Shown: piece after piece, positions 20,299-20,785 of the stretch
How positions within the stretch are numbered: the stretch's first letter is position 1
Layout: every line of letters begins with the position of its first letter
Notes under the pieces: generated by a model
Database searches by the model: none
What the model saw: the letters and a program-made list of their open reading frames with translations, nothing else
What the model was told of the DNA's origin: nothing
Program-made: the position numbers and the translations under genes
Assembly (NCBI GenBank): GCA_041635475.1
Contig: JBFKVA010000037.1
Span: 1-20,785 of the forward strand
Direction: 5' to 3'
Source of the DNA: GCA-020352575 sp041635475
GTDB taxonomy: Bacteria > Actinomycetota > Acidimicrobiia > Spongiisociales > JAENVV01
Length of the DNA: 20,785 bases

Positions 20299-20785
20299 TC
20301 AGCTGAGGGCGGCTATCCGGAACCGGAGTCGACAGCCCGCCTTGGCCGGGTCGCATCGATGGAGCGCTTCGACGGACACACCGTCCAGTTGCTCCGCCAG
20401 GCCGCCGGCGAGTCCAAGGTGGAGCCCGCAGATCGTGTCGGGGTCGGCCGCGGCCACCTCGGCGAAGGGGCAGGCCCGGAGGACGAACTCGACCCGATCA
20501 CCCCGCTGGCGCCGCTTGGGGTCGAAACCGCCGCGATGTATCGCCTCTTCGAGCCGATCGGCGGGCGACCGCCCTCCTGCCGGCATCGGGATGCCGGCGC
20601 CGGCTCGCCGACCAACCTCCTCGGCGGTGGCACCGGTACCGAGCATCTCCACCAGCAACTGGCTCAGGCCGACGTAGGGGCCGCTCGTCCCCCATCGCCC
20701 GTCGGCGGCCGGGTGGGCCCGGAACACGAGGCGGGGGCGACCCGGCCCGTCGGCCGCCACCGTGTCCCTGACCACGAGGCCGGCC
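20299..20785 (-). CDS. Predicted ArsR-like transcriptional regulator (COG2345-type), C-terminal part
   Basis: The frame is open to the window edge, so the start lies outside; an in-frame GTG at 20775 is probably internal, because the preceding residues (AGLV) continue a winged-helix wing. About 161 residues are visible. They begin with the end of the HTH wing, GLVVRDTV, then GRPRLVFRAHP, characteristic of COG2345 regulators. The distal domain has RACPFAEVAAADPDTICGLH and CDPAKAGCRLRF, with four cysteines spaced C-x13-C-x24-C-x6-C. Some relatives (SufR) hold an iron-sulfur cluster through cysteines here; whether this one does is unknown. It lies upstream of the FabG-like gene on the same strand and is an alternative candidate for binding the shared operator. 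Confidence 0.72.
   Translation of the reverse strand, partial: AGLVVRDTVAADGPGRPRLVFRAHPAADGRWGTSGPYVGLSQLLVEMLGTGATAEEVGRRAGAGIPMPAGGRSPADRLEEAIHRGGFDPKRRQRGDRVEFVLRACPFAEVAAADPDTICGLHLGLAGGLAEQLDGVSVEALHRCDPAKAGCRLRFRIAALS

Overview
The window is high-GC bacterial DNA, densely packed with genes. Large NAD-glutamate dehydrogenase, a TrkA/TrkH pair, several short-chain dehydrogenases, an ACAD10/11-like acyl-CoA dehydrogenase, HxlR and ArsR-like regulators, and GTG starts coupled by 4-base overlaps suggest an actinobacterium, perhaps an Acidimicrobiia-type lineage. That placement is inference from gene content only.

Layout: (1) 1-6344, minus strand: NAD-glutamate dehydrogenase (1568 aa), then trkA, then the start of trkH, which runs off the window. 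(2) 6467-9646, plus strand: a small lipoprotein, a 136-aa membrane protein, an ECF sigma factor, a putative anti-sigma factor whose C-terminal part is a second copy of the 136-aa membrane domain, and a multi-pass membrane protein. (3) 9683-11926, minus strand: a DinB-like protein, a short-chain dehydrogenase and an acetoacetate decarboxylase-family protein. (4) 11927-12986: two small arrays of a structured 61-bp repeat on either side of an isoprenylcysteine methyltransferase-family gene. (5) 12987-14180: a multi-pass membrane protein with histidines in its helices. (6) 14232-20785: an apparent catabolic regulon with an FAD oxidoreductase, an APH-like kinase and a YfhL-type ferredoxin on the plus strand; an acyl-CoA dehydrogenase divergent from a tandem HxlR regulator; a second short-chain dehydrogenase; and the C-terminal part of an ArsR-like regulator.

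The most notable observation is a shared 17-bp imperfect palindrome, ACTTGCGTAAYNNNAGT. It occurs three times, each in a promoter region: before the FAD-oxidoreductase operon (14235-14251), between the acyl-CoA dehydrogenase and the HxlR regulator (18495-18511), and before the second short-chain dehydrogenase (20271-20287). Together with the APH-kinase plus ACAD pair (fused in ACAD10/11, separate in LvaA/LvaC) this suggests a locally controlled pathway for hydroxy-acyl or related lipid-like substrates. The substrate is unknown.

Other points of note: the HxlR gene has no ATG, GTG or TTG start before its first helix-turn-helix, only an ATC placed exactly where a TATAAT promoter would begin the transcript; a perfect 10-bp-stem hairpin covers both stop codons of a convergent pair; and the 61-bp repeats carry an array-specific base.
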